Source of the DNA: Lachnospiraceae bacterium
GTDB lineage: Bacteria > Bacillota > Clostridia > Lachnospirales > Lachnospiraceae
Direction of reading: 5' to 3'
DNA: 64,000 bases
Assembly (NCBI GenBank): GCA_017615545.1
Contig: JAFZZY010000007.1
Span: forward strand, 1 to 64,000
The first letter of the stretch is position 1; every line of letters starts with the position of its first letter. The notes under the pieces were generated by a model. It saw only the letters and a list, made by a program, of their open reading frames with translations. It had not been told where the DNA came from and did no database searches. The position numbers and the translations under genes were made by a program. This document shows, piece by piece, positions 54,618-63,633 of the stretch.

Positions 54618-55136
54618 ATGAAACGTATCATTATCCAAGGACTTCTGATGGGGCTTCTGGTCCTTCTGCAAGTCAGCGTTCTGAACCGGATCCCGTATCT
54701 GAACGCATCGCCGAATTTAATATTGATTTACACGTTTTCGGCGGGCTTGCTTCGCGGAAGTGTCAATGGTATGCTGACCGGTTTCTTCGGAGGTCTGATC
54801 ATGGACGTTATCCTGGGGCAGTATGTCGGATTTTCGTCGTTGATCTACATTGTCCTCGGTTTCCTGACGGGATTGACTTATCAGCGCCTAACGACCGATG
54901 TGCCTTTGATCCCGATCCTTATGGCGTTTTTCTGTGAGTTGTTCTATCACATGTATATCTACATTTTCCGTTTCCTCGTGCGAAACCGCATGAATTTCGG
55001 ATATTATTTTATGAACATCATCTTCCCGGAAGTGGTGATCACCGTCGTTGTCTCCATCATCTTGTTCGGCCTGTTCTATTACGGGAACAACCTGCTGGAA
55101 GAGAGTGAAAAAAGGAGTGCTTTGAAGTTTGTTTAA
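54618..55136 (+). CDS. mreD: Rod shape-determining protein MreD
   Basis: 172 residues, five membrane helices. The family pattern is visible: YLNASPNLILIYTFSAGLLRG and a GFFGGLIMDVILGQYVGF segment. Partner of MreC and the elongation PBP. Stop overlaps the pbp start codon by 8 bp. Confidence 0.88.
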   Translation: MKRIIIQGLLMGLLVLLQVSVLNRIPYLNASPNLILIYTFSAGLLRGSVNGMLTGFFGGLIMDVILGQYVGFSSLIYIVLGFLTGLTYQRLTTDVPLIPILMAFFCELFYHMYIYIFRFLVRNRMNFGYYFMNIIFPEVVITVVVSIILFGLFYYGNNLLEESEKRSALKFV

Positions 55137-58026
55137 GGAGATACTGAAGATCTGCAAGGAGATCCTGCAGCGGTTTTTCAAATCGCGTTTGTTTCCCGTC
55201 ATGCTGATCTACTTACTGTTATTCATAGTGTTGATCACGCGGCTGTTCCGGCTCCAGATCGTGGAGCAAAAGGAACACATGGATAACTATATCCAAAAAT
55301 CCTTAAATACCATCACAACAAAGAGTACTCGCGGCAATATTTATGACCGAAACGGCGTCATCCTGGCGAAAAACAACCTGGTATATTCCGTAACCTTAAA
55401 GGATACCGGCGTATATATCAAACAGGCGCAGAAAAACCAGTGGGTCTATGACCTGATCACTCTTTTGGATTCCTGTAACGAGACGTTTGAAACTTACCTT
55501 TCCCTTGGCTTATCCGGTTCGGATGTCGAAGGGGAGATCTATACTTATACTTCTTCTTCGGAGACGCAGAGACTGCGTCTGCTTCGTGATGTCTACGGTC
55601 TGCAGAGCACGAATCAGTTGGATGATGCTGCCGGTAAATATCCCTCGGATATTTCGGCGGATGAAGTCGTGAAGCTTTTGGAGAAGAAGTTTTATTTTGA
55701 GCGTTGGGTCGATGAGGACGGCCAGCCGATCCAGGTCTCGCCTGCTATGAAATTAAAGATGCTGAACATCCGTTGGGCGCTGTTCAACATGCGCTATACC
55801 AAGTATAAATCGATCGTCGTATCCAGTAACGTCAAAGACCACACGGTGGCCAGCGTTTTGGAACACGCGGATGAGATCATCGGCGTGGATGTAGAAGAGG
55901 AGTATGTGCGCGAATATCCCGACGGTCAGTATTTTGCGCATATCATCGGTTATACAGGTAAGGCAAGTACGGACCAGTTGGCTGAACTACAACTGAAAGA
56001 TCCGAACTATGAATATGGTGATATCATCGGACGAAGCGGTATCGAAGAATTGATGGAGTTGAACCTGAAGGGAACGAAGGGCGAACGCTCTATGTATCTG
56101 GATGCTGCCGGTAAGGTCATCGAAGTCATCAGTGAAGAACCTGCGCAGGTGGGCAATGATGTCTATCTGACGATCGATCACGACTTGACGATCGCATGTT
56201 ACCATATTCTCGAGCAGACATTGGCCTCCGTCCTTTTGGATAAGATCGTATTCGAAGATGTCGATACAAGTCAGATGGATTCCGATGACGTAGTCATCCC
56301 CATCAAATCGGTGTATTTCCAGTTGATCAACAACAACGTCCTTTCCACCCAGCATTTTTCGGACCCTAGGGCCGGAGAAGAGGAAAAGGCGATCTACGAG
56401 GCTTATAAGGCTGAATATGCAAAGGTCGTGACCGCGGTAAAGGAACAGCTGACTGCCGGTAAAGACCAGAAGATGAACGATCTGGACGAGACACTGAGAG
56501 ACTATATGATGTTGATCTATACTTATCTCAGTGATAACGCAAAGATCATCCAGACCGATAAGATCGAATACAATCATCCGAAATACAAACAATTTATTGC
56601 CGGAGAGTTATCCCTCCATGATTTCATCTATTCGGCGATCGCTAACGAGTGGATCAACACTGCAGCATTTTCCGATCTCGGGAAATACGTAAACGGTGAC
56701 GATGTCTACGAGATGATCCTGAAGGAATTGTTTGAAAAACTGGGGGACTATGAGAATTTCTCTAAACGTATCTATAAGAACCTGATCCGCGATGAGGTGA
56801 TCTCCGGTTCGCAGATCTGTCTGGCACTGTATTCCCAGAACGTACTGGTATATGACTCGGAAAGCATCGTTTTGCTAAAGCGGGCCACAGCCGAACAGAC
56901 ATATGAATTTATGCGTAACTGCATCAAAGAGATCAAGATCACCCCGGCGCAGCTGGCCTTGGATCCCTGTAATGCTTCCTCGGTCGTAACGGATGTTAAG
57001 ACCGGCGAGGTTTTGGCGATCGTTTCCTATCCCGGCTACGATATCAATCGCTTTTCCGGAACCGTTGAGGCCAGTTACTACAGTTCACTGCTAAATGATG
57101 CATCCAATCCGTTGTATAACTATGCAACACAGTCCCGTACGTCACCGGGTTCCACTTATAAGATGCTGACTTCGATCGCAGGTCTGGAAGAGGGCGTCAT
57201 CACCCGGGAAGAATTGATCGAATGTCTCGGTGTATATGACCAGGTATCTCCGGCGCCTCGATGCTGGATCTTCCGTCATGATAATGAGTCCACGCATGGA
57301 CCGTTGAATCTGGTCGGTGGTCTCGCGAATTCCTGTAACTACTATTTCTATGAAGTCGGTTATCGTTTGAGCACTGACGCCAACGGAAACTATAATGAGA
57401 CGCTCGGCCTGGCCAGACTGAAGACTTACGCCGAGAAGTTCGGTTTCGGTACGACATCCGGTATCGAGTTGGATGAGACGAACCCTATGGTTTCCGATGC
57501 ATTCCCCGTGCTTTCTGCGATCGGACAGGGTACTAACAACTATACGACGGTTCAGCTGGCGCGTTATGTAACTGCGATCGCCAGCAGCGGTAATCTGTAC
57601 TCGCTGTCCCTGATCGACCGGGTGGCAGATGCTGACGGCCGTACGATCGAAGATTTTACACCCGAAGTGCAGAAGATCGAAGGCGTTTCACAGGAATCAT
57701 TCCGTACGGTTCAGGAAGGTATGCGCGCCGTAGTACGTGAAGGTACGGTAAGAGAGTATTTCCGTACATCGGATATCGATATCGCAGGTAAGACCGGTTC
57801 CGCGCAGGAAGATATCCACCGTCCGAACCATGCGCATTTCGTAAGCTTTGCCCCGTATGATAATCCGGAGATCGCTGTTACGGCATCCATCCGTAACGGT
57901 TATACATCCGCTTATACGGCGATGCTGGTACGGAACATCTATGAGTATTATTACAATGAGATCACATTGGAAGATCTGATCAACCGCGGTGCTTCCAATA
58001 GTAATAGCGGCGAAGTCGGCGACTGA
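55129..58026 (+). CDS. Class B penicillin-binding protein 2 (elongation transpeptidase), large form
   Basis: 965 residues. Cross-links peptidoglycan during elongation. N-terminal membrane helix (about 20-40), dimerisation domain with RGNIYDRNGVILAKNNLVYS near 65-84 and an ELM-like DIIGRSGIEELME. Transpeptidase: S675-T-Y-K678, S735-C-N737 and K888-T-G890. Between the dimerisation and transpeptidase domains lies an extra region of about 230 residues (about 385-620), helical and charged, making it much larger than a typical PBP2 of 600-700. Starts at TTG 55129; the only GGAG is 11 nt upstream. Preceded by mreD, followed by minD. Confidence 0.92.
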   Translation: MFKEILKICKEILQRFFKSRLFPVMLIYLLLFIVLITRLFRLQIVEQKEHMDNYIQKSLNTITTKSTRGNIYDRNGVILAKNNLVYSVTLKDTGVYIKQAQKNQWVYDLITLLDSCNETFETYLSLGLSGSDVEGEIYTYTSSSETQRLRLLRDVYGLQSTNQLDDAAGKYPSDISADEVVKLLEKKFYFERWVDEDGQPIQVSPAMKLKMLNIRWALFNMRYTKYKSIVVSSNVKDHTVASVLEHADEIIGVDVEEEYVREYPDGQYFAHIIGYTGKASTDQLAELQLKDPNYEYGDIIGRSGIEELMELNLKGTKGERSMYLDAAGKVIEVISEEPAQVGNDVYLTIDHDLTIACYHILEQTLASVLLDKIVFEDVDTSQMDSDDVVIPIKSVYFQLINNNVLSTQHFSDPRAGEEEKAIYEAYKAEYAKVVTAVKEQLTAGKDQKMNDLDETLRDYMMLIYTYLSDNAKIIQTDKIEYNHPKYKQFIAGELSLHDFIYSAIANEWINTAAFSDLGKYVNGDDVYEMILKELFEKLGDYENFSKRIYKNLIRDEVISGSQICLALYSQNVLVYDSESIVLLKRATAEQTYEFMRNCIKEIKITPAQLALDPCNASSVVTDVKTGEVLAIVSYPGYDINRFSGTVEASYYSSLLNDASNPLYNYATQSRTSPGSTYKMLTSIAGLEEGVITREELIECLGVYDQVSPAPRCWIFRHDNESTHGPLNLVGGLANSCNYYFYEVGYRLSTDANGNYNETLGLARLKTYAEKFGFGTTSGIELDETNPMVSDAFPVLSAIGQGTNNYTTVQLARYVTAIASSGNLYSLSLIDRVADADGRTIEDFTPEVQKIEGVSQESFRTVQEGMRAVVREGTVREYFRTSDIDIAGKTGSAQEDIHRPNHAHFVSFAPYDNPEIAVTASIRNGYTSAYTAMLVRNIYEYYYNEITLEDLINRGASNSNSGEVGD

Positions 58027-58062
58027 TGTCGACATGATTATGAAGAAACGGAGGAAATGATC

Positions 58063-58890
58063 GTGAGTGTAGTGATTGCAGTTACATCCGGTAAAGGCGG
58101 AGTCGGTAAAACGACAATTTGTGCAAATCTCGGGTATGCTTTGGCAGTATCCGGGGCGAAGACCATTGTAGCAGATCTGGATACTGGCTTACGGAATCTG
58201 GACCTCCACATGGGAACGGATATTCAGGTGATCAATAATCTGATGGATCTGGCAGAAGAGCGCTGTGAAGCGGAACAGGCAATGGTGCCGATCAAAGATG
58301 TTCCCAATCTTTTTATGGTCGCTGCCGCCCAGACCCGGGCGAAAAGCGCGTTGACGAAGGCGAAACTTTCGATCGCATTAGATAAACTTCGGCCTCTGGC
58401 CGATGTGATCCTGCTGGACTGCCCGGCGGGTATCGATAATGGATTTCTAGAAGCGGCTGTGCTCGCGGATCGTGCCCTGGTGGTTACTACACCGGACCGC
58501 ACGTCTGTACGCGATGCGGACCGCGTGATCGGTATCCTGGGAGCAGAGCATATGCATTCGATCGATCTGGTGATCAATATGGTCCAGAAGAAATTGATCC
58601 GTAAACAGGCCTGCATGAGCGTTGAGGAGATCGAGGAGACATTGCATGCGAACCTCATCGGTGTTCTTCCCATGGAGTTGAAGATCGCGCAGGACAATAA
58701 CCTCGGTCGGTTCACTTCACGTTCTAAACACGGAAACGGTAAAACGTTCCGGAAGATCGCCCAGTTTTTGCTGAAAGACGTTGTTTCTACACAGAAAGAT
58801 GAGAAAACGGCAGAAAAAGACATTGCCCCTGTAAAAGATGAGGCAAACAATAAAAACGCCGAAAATGACGGCGAGAAAGAAAAGAAATAA
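58063..58890 (+). CDS. minD: Septum site-determining ATPase MinD
   Basis: 275 residues. Deviant Walker A SGKGGVGKTTICANLG near 9-24, AVVTTPDRTSV-like switch region, VINMVQKKLIRKQ and the C-terminal GNGKTFRKIAQFLLKDVV, an amphipathic membrane-binding helix. After that helix a highly charged tail of about 30 residues extends the protein, which is unusual because the helix normally ends MinD. Start set at GTG 58063: GGAGG is 8 nt upstream, while the ATG at 58057 is only 2 nt from it; the resulting MSVVIAVTSGKGG matches family N-termini. No minC or minE in the cluster. Confidence 0.92.
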   Translation: MSVVIAVTSGKGGVGKTTICANLGYALAVSGAKTIVADLDTGLRNLDLHMGTDIQVINNLMDLAEERCEAEQAMVPIKDVPNLFMVAAAQTRAKSALTKAKLSIALDKLRPLADVILLDCPAGIDNGFLEAAVLADRALVVTTPDRTSVRDADRVIGILGAEHMHSIDLVINMVQKKLIRKQACMSVEEIEETLHANLIGVLPMELKIAQDNNLGRFTSRSKHGNGKTFRKIAQFLLKDVVSTQKDEKTAEKDIAPVKDEANNKNAENDGEKEKK

Positions 58891-58923
58891 CATCCTATGG
58901 AAATATGACGGAAAGGAGGCCGT

Positions 58924-60078
58924 ATGTTTAAGAAGTACAACATCAAAAATCTGAATGTTCGGATCATCATCATCGTTCTGCTTCTATGCAGCATCGGCGT
59001 CCTTTTGATCCGGAGTGCCACGATGGATAACATAGACTACGAAGGCATGCCCAAACGACAGATCTTCGGTATTATTGTAGGTATCGCAGTCATGGTCGTC
59101 ATGATGCTGGTGGACTACAATCTGTTATTCAAAGCATGGCCCATCGTGTTCCTTGCGAGTTTTGTCTTGCTTTTAGCGGTGCGTGTTTTCGGTAGCACGA
59201 CGCTGGGAGCGAAGCGTTGGGTCGACCTTCCTCTGATCGGTCGTTTGCAACCTTCCGAGTTTTCTAAGATCGCTATCATATTGAATCTGGCGGCCGTGCT
59301 TCAATATCGAAGGAAGCATGTGAATTCCCCTTTGACCTGGGGCATGATCCTGGCTTTGATCGCGCCGCAACTGCTTTTGATCGTTACACAGCCGGACCTT
59401 TCAACTACGATCCTTTGTACGCTCGTGATCCTTACGATGATCTACGTGGCGAAGCTCAGTTATAAGATCATCGGTATCGCATTGGCCGTTGTCGTACCTA
59501 CCGGCATATGGTTCATCTATTCGCTTTTGAACGGCGATACGTTATTCCTGAAAGAATATCAGGTGAACCGTATCCTTTCCTTCGTGGATCCCCAGAAATA
59601 TCAGGATAAGATCTACCAGCAGGAAAATGCCGTTATGGCGATCGGAAGCGGCGGCTTCTGGGGGAAAGGCCTTAATACGACCAGTTTCGAATCCGTAAAA
59701 AATGGTAACTATCTGTCGGAGGCGCAGACCGACTTTATCTTCACCATCGGCGGAGAGGAGTTAGGCTTTGTAGGATGTATGATCCTGCTCGGCCTGGTCA
59801 TTGCGCTGATCATCGAGATCATGGTCATCGCAAAGAATGCGGACAGCCTGGGCGGACGTTTGATCTGCGTCGGCGTTTCCGGTTTCTTTGCTTACCAGAC
59901 ATTCATCCATGTTGCAGTTAATCTCTGGCTCATGCCCAACACCGGCCTTCCGATGCCGTTTGTGAGCTATGGCCTCAGTTCGATCATTAGTAGTTTTATG
60001 TTGCTGGGCCTTGTGCTTAATGTAGGCCTGCAACGAAAGAAGAAAGAAAAGAAAGAAAGCATTTTCAGCGATCTGTAA
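58924..60078 (+). CDS. rodA: Peptidoglycan glycosyltransferase RodA (SEDS family)
   Basis: 384 residues, ten membrane helices. SEDS polymerase that works with class B PBP. Motifs: LGAKRWVDLPLIGRLQPSEF around 95-115, GKGLNTTSFES and the C-terminal NTGLPMPFVSYGLSSIISSF. Basic tail RKKKEKKE. 33 bp after minD and 10 bp before mgsA, standard order for the cluster. Confidence 0.95.
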   Translation: MFKKYNIKNLNVRIIIIVLLLCSIGVLLIRSATMDNIDYEGMPKRQIFGIIVGIAVMVVMMLVDYNLLFKAWPIVFLASFVLLLAVRVFGSTTLGAKRWVDLPLIGRLQPSEFSKIAIILNLAAVLQYRRKHVNSPLTWGMILALIAPQLLLIVTQPDLSTTILCTLVILTMIYVAKLSYKIIGIALAVVVPTGIWFIYSLLNGDTLFLKEYQVNRILSFVDPQKYQDKIYQQENAVMAIGSGGFWGKGLNTTSFESVKNGNYLSEAQTDFIFTIGGEELGFVGCMILLGLVIALIIEIMVIAKNADSLGGRLICVGVSGFFAYQTFIHVAVNLWLMPNTGLPMPFVSYGLSSIISSFMLLGLVLNVGLQRKKKEKKESIFSDL

Positions 60079-60088
60079 AGGAGGAACC

Positions 60089-60484
60089 ATGAACATAGGA
60101 TTTATAGCGCACGATGCTAAAAAAGTATTGATGCAGAACCTGTGTATCGCTTATCGCGGGATCCTGCTGAAACATACATTATACGCGACGGCAACGACAG
60201 GTCAGCTGATCGAAAATGCTTCCGGCCTTTCGGTCAATAAATTCAATGCCGGCCACCTGGGTGGCGAGACCCAGCTCGGCGCAATGATCGAGAGCAATGT
60301 CATCGACATGGTGATTTTTTTACGCGACCCTCTTAATGCAAAGAGAGGAGAGCCGGACGCACATGCCGTGATCGCTCTTTGCGACGTACATAATATTCCT
60401 CTGGCCACGAATCTGGCCACAGCAGAACTTCTGATCAAAGCTTTGGAACGCGGTGATCTCGAGTGGAGGGAGGCATACAAATAA
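60089..60484 (+). CDS. mgsA: Methylglyoxal synthase homologue with altered active-site residues
   Basis: 131 residues. MgsA converts dihydroxyacetone phosphate to methylglyoxal. The fold is clear: IAHDAKK (His8, Lys12), TATTGQLIE, GHLGGETQLGA, and NIPLATNLATAELLI. With an 11-residue offset from the E. coli enzyme, the catalytic Asp71 is Glu60 and the substrate-binding His98 is Gly87, while Asp101 is kept as Asp90 and His19/Lys23 are kept. Activity or specificity may therefore differ. It sits last in the shape cluster, where mgsA is commonly found, and its stop overlaps the next start (TAATG). Confidence 0.9.
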   Translation: MNIGFIAHDAKKVLMQNLCIAYRGILLKHTLYATATTGQLIENASGLSVNKFNAGHLGGETQLGAMIESNVIDMVIFLRDPLNAKRGEPDAHAVIALCDVHNIPLATNLATAELLIKALERGDLEWREAYK

Positions 60485-61518
60485 TGCGGAAGTTCATTCG
60501 TTCTTTATACAAAAAGGCAGGGGTGATCCTCTCTGTATGCATGCTTTCAGCCTCTCTTTCCGGTTGCGCTTCAAAGGATAACATCCTTAAGCCATATGAG
60601 CCTATGGGAGCGTCTCAGGAGACCGGTTCCGCGGCTTCACCTACCGTAGCAAAAGAAGCGATCAAACGACTGGACGGTGTGTCTGAGAACACCTTGCTGA
60701 TCAAGCCTGACAGCGAGTACGATTCCACACGTATCTCGGCAGGACAGGCGCTTCTGGTCAATATCACAAGCGGGGAAGTTTTACTTAGCAAGCAGTCGCT
60801 GGCTGCGATCCCTGCCGGGAATTATACAAAGCTTTTCGCCGCCTGTGTAGTTCTGCAAAATGAAACAGGCATGGATCAGTCGATCTCGATCTCTCAGGAT
60901 ACATACAACCTGAGTGGAGACCTCGTGCGTTGCAAATTCAAAAAGGATGACGTTTTTACCGTCCGGGATCTGTTGTATGCATCTTTGCTGTATTGCGCAA
61001 ATGATGCCGTGGTCGCTCTTTCTTCTTCCAGGCCCGGCGGCAGCATTTCTTCGTTTCTGAAGGAAATGAATGCTCTTTCCGACAGCATGAACCTGAAGTC
61101 TACATGGTTTTCCAACGTATATGGTTATCCGACCGGAGGAGTGAAGCATGAGACGACCCTGCTCGACGTATACTCGGTCATTCGCGAGTTGATCGATAAG
61201 TACCCGGAGTTCACCGAGATCATAGGAAAACAGTTCTACTATTGCACTTATATGAATAGTAAGAACGAGCCTGTGAGCGCCAGCTGGAGCAGTTCGCTTC
61301 CTTATTTCAATTCTGAGGAAACCTATGAATTGCCCGAGCAACTGATATTGGTCGGAGGCATCTGCGAGCCTGCATCCTCCAAGCCCACCCAGATTTTCTG
61401 TCTGTTTCGGGATGTGTACGGCACACAATATATTGCGCTTTTAGCCGGATGTACCTCCTATGAGGACTGTTTTGAGCAGATGCAAAATCTGGTCACCTAT
61501 ATTCCGGCCATTTACTAA
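60484..61518 (+). CDS. Lipoprotein resembling D-alanyl-D-alanine carboxypeptidase (S11), catalytic motifs lost
   Basis: 344 residues. Signal with lipobox LSASLSGC, lipidation at Cys28. The overall layout is that of a DacA-like peptidase S11: motif-1 region PAGNYTK (residues 110-116, where SxxK is expected; Ser replaced by Asn113), motif-2 region YCAND (where SGN is expected), then NVYGYPTGG and SVIRELIDKYPEF, and motif-3 region LVGGICEPA (KTG expected, here VGG). All three catalytic motifs are changed, so it is probably a non-enzymatic scaffold or sensor. Start at 60484 with GGAGGG. Last gene of the operon. Confidence 0.75.
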   Translation: MRKFIRSLYKKAGVILSVCMLSASLSGCASKDNILKPYEPMGASQETGSAASPTVAKEAIKRLDGVSENTLLIKPDSEYDSTRISAGQALLVNITSGEVLLSKQSLAAIPAGNYTKLFAACVVLQNETGMDQSISISQDTYNLSGDLVRCKFKKDDVFTVRDLLYASLLYCANDAVVALSSSRPGGSISSFLKEMNALSDSMNLKSTWFSNVYGYPTGGVKHETTLLDVYSVIRELIDKYPEFTEIIGKQFYYCTYMNSKNEPVSASWSSSLPYFNSEETYELPEQLILVGGICEPASSKPTQIFCLFRDVYGTQYIALLAGCTSYEDCFEQMQNLVTYIPAIY

Positions 61519-61545
61519 CGAAATACTTAAATTTGTCTTTTTGTG

Positions 61546-61574
61546 TTGCATTCACTGCCGGTTTGATGTATAAT
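61546..61574 (+). promoter_or_regulatory. Promoter of the P-loop protein gene
   Basis: TTGCAT (61546-61551), 17 bp, TATAAT (61569-61574). Confidence 0.8.
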
Positions 61575-61634
61575 TAAACCATGGTTGAGACGTGAAAGTT
61601 GAATTCAAATTAAACGAAAACGGAGGACTAGCAC

Positions 61635-62060
61635 ATGATTGAAATTATAACCGGAAGAAAAGGAAAAGGTAAGACAAAATACCTTCTCGAGAAGGCAAAT
61701 CAAGCGATGGAAGTAACGAGCGGAACCATCTGCTATGTGGACAAATCCACCAAACACATGTACGAACTGAATAATCAGATCCGTCTTGTGAATGTTTACA
61801 ATTATCCTGTATCTTCTTATGAATCGTTTGTAGGATTTGTATCCGGCCTGATCGCACAGGATTATGACCTGGATAAGATCTTTTTTGACAGTTTTCTTAC
61901 CATTTCCGGACTGGAGAGTGATCTCAGTCGTCTTTCCGAAGCCATCAGTACTTTGTATTCCATGAGTGAAAAATTCCATGTTTCATTCGTCCTTTCCATT
62001 TCTTTGGATGAAGCGGATCTGCCTGAATACATCAAGCAGTTTGTAACATTGTCACTGTAA
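61635..62060 (+). CDS. Small P-loop protein of unknown function
   Basis: 141 residues. Walker A GRKGKGKTK at residues 7-15 and a Walker-B-like KIFFDSF near 81-87; otherwise no sensor or effector motif. Helical C-terminal part. Similar small NTP-binding proteins precede the envelope gene and yggS in related genomes, but the role is unknown. Own promoter, then a terminator. Start at ATG 61635 after GGAGG. Confidence 0.75.
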   Translation: MIEIITGRKGKGKTKYLLEKANQAMEVTSGTICYVDKSTKHMYELNNQIRLVNVYNYPVSSYESFVGFVSGLIAQDYDLDKIFFDSFLTISGLESDLSRLSEAISTLYSMSEKFHVSFVLSISLDEADLPEYIKQFVTLSL

Positions 62061-62104
62061 TCAACTATATTGGCAAAAGCAGCGCGTTTGGCGACTGCAT
62101 AGAT

Positions 62105-62134
62105 AAAGGGGTGCGGTTTCGCAACCCCTTTTCT
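62105..62134 (+). terminator. Terminator after the P-loop protein gene
   Basis: AAAGGGGTGCG pairs with CGCAACCCCTTT (one bulged A) with a GTTT loop, followed by a TTTTCT run. Confidence 0.8.
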
Positions 62135-62175
62135 AAATGATAAGGATCTATTATAATGAAAGGAGGCAGGGCGAT

Positions 62176-63633
62176 ATGAGCCGCAGTTCCGAACACCATA
62201 TCCGGCATTCCAAAAATGATCTGCGAAGCAGAAGAGCCATGAAGAACGACATGTATCTTCCGTATTGGGCGCTCATCGCTCTGGCCATCTGCATCATTTA
62301 TTTTGCGGTCCACATTTTCCGCCTGAACGATCACCGCGCGGTTTCTTCCTATCAGGTGATCAGCGGAAGCAACAGTACTTCCAATATCTATTCTGCCGTT
62401 ATCCTTCGTGATGAGACCATATTCTTAAGTCCGATGGACGGGTACATGAATTATTACACAAAAAACGGCGAACGGATCGGCGCGAACTCCATCGTTTGCA
62501 CGATGGATGCTAAAGGCGATTTCTTCAAGAAGATGGAAGAGGAGATGAAGGCCAGGGAGAACAACGAACTCTCCGAAGATACATTAAATGGCTTTCAGCA
62601 GGTCCTGTCACGGTTTAATCAGAACTTCGATATTCATGACTATTCCGAACTGTATTACGGCAAATATGATATCACGAATGATCTGATGGATCTTATGAAC
62701 ACGGATATCTACAACCTGATCTCGAAGAATTCCAAAGGCGAAGCGGTCTTTGATATGATCAAGACCACAACGCCCGGTATCATCATGTTCAGTTACGATA
62801 ATTACACGGACCTGAAGCAGACGGAAGTAAACGATAGTTTGTTTAATAAGTCCAAATACGAATTGAAGAAGATCGCAGCCGGCTCCTTCGTGGAGAGCGG
62901 AACACCTTTGTATCGTGTTGTAAAGTCGGATGCATTTTCCGTGATCTTTCCTCTGCAGGATTCCGATAAGCTTCAGTATTTCCTGAGCCAAAAGATCTCT
63001 ATTATCTTTAAAGAGCAGGGAGTGACCCTGGAAGGCGCGTATACGCACTTTACCGGCGCTGATGGCAAGAGTTACGCGAGAGTCGATTTTTCGGGCAATG
63101 GTTATCCGTTCCTCAATACCCGCTTCGTAAACATCCAGATCGCTGAGAGCAATATCTCCGGATTTAAGATCCCTGTGGGCGCCGTGACGGAGAAAGAGTA
63201 TTTCGCCGTTCCTAAGGATTATGTCAACACATCGAAAGCAACACCGTATCTGATGGTCTACACAGATACAGGGGAACTTTCTAAACGCCAGGTCTCCATC
63301 ATTCGTTCGACGGATGATGAGTATATCATTTCCGTTTCCGATGTCGAAAAGGGAGATGAACTATACTATAAACCGGATGAGGATGTAGTGTCGGCGGCGT
63401 CCGAAGCCCAGGAGGCAACTACCAACCTGCGTTATCGCCTGTTTAACACGCAGAAGATCAAAGGCGTATATAATATCGACCGCGGATATACGGTTTTCAA
63501 GCCGATCGAGATCATTTATACGACCGGAGACGGTTATTATATCATCGACAAGGACGCACCGTTCACCGTGAAGGAATATGAGCGCATTTCCAATAACGCT
63601 GCGGACTACGAAGAAGGAGATTTCGTCTACTGA
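62176..63633 (+). CDS. HlyD-like membrane protein, envelope-associated
   Basis: 485 residues. Basic N-terminus, one membrane helix (about 30-48), then an extracytoplasmic body with a lipoyl/barrel-sandwich-like segment (YSAVILRDETIFLSPMDGYM around 72-91, KNGERIGANSIVC) and a C-terminal beta region (RQVSIIRSTDDEYIISVSD). Resembles HlyD/membrane-fusion proteins found beside yggS and sepF in Clostridia, probably linked to division or envelope function. Start at 62176 with AAAGGAGG, 9 nt; an upstream frame has no site. Stop overlaps the yggS start (TGATG). Confidence 0.75.
   Translation: MSRSSEHHIRHSKNDLRSRRAMKNDMYLPYWALIALAICIIYFAVHIFRLNDHRAVSSYQVISGSNSTSNIYSAVILRDETIFLSPMDGYMNYYTKNGERIGANSIVCTMDAKGDFFKKMEEEMKARENNELSEDTLNGFQQVLSRFNQNFDIHDYSELYYGKYDITNDLMDLMNTDIYNLISKNSKGEAVFDMIKTTTPGIIMFSYDNYTDLKQTEVNDSLFNKSKYELKKIAAGSFVESGTPLYRVVKSDAFSVIFPLQDSDKLQYFLSQKISIIFKEQGVTLEGAYTHFTGADGKSYARVDFSGNGYPFLNTRFVNIQIAESNISGFKIPVGAVTEKEYFAVPKDYVNTSKATPYLMVYTDTGELSKRQVSIIRSTDDEYIISVSDVEKGDELYYKPDEDVVSAASEAQEATTNLRYRLFNTQKIKGVYNIDRGYTVFKPIEIIYTTGDGYYIIDKDAPFTVKEYERISNNAADYEEGDFVY

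Noticed and set aside
58057-58062. ATG start for minD at 58057
   Set aside because: Only 2 nt from the GGAGG site; GTG 58063 has correct 8-nt spacing and gives the family N-terminus.
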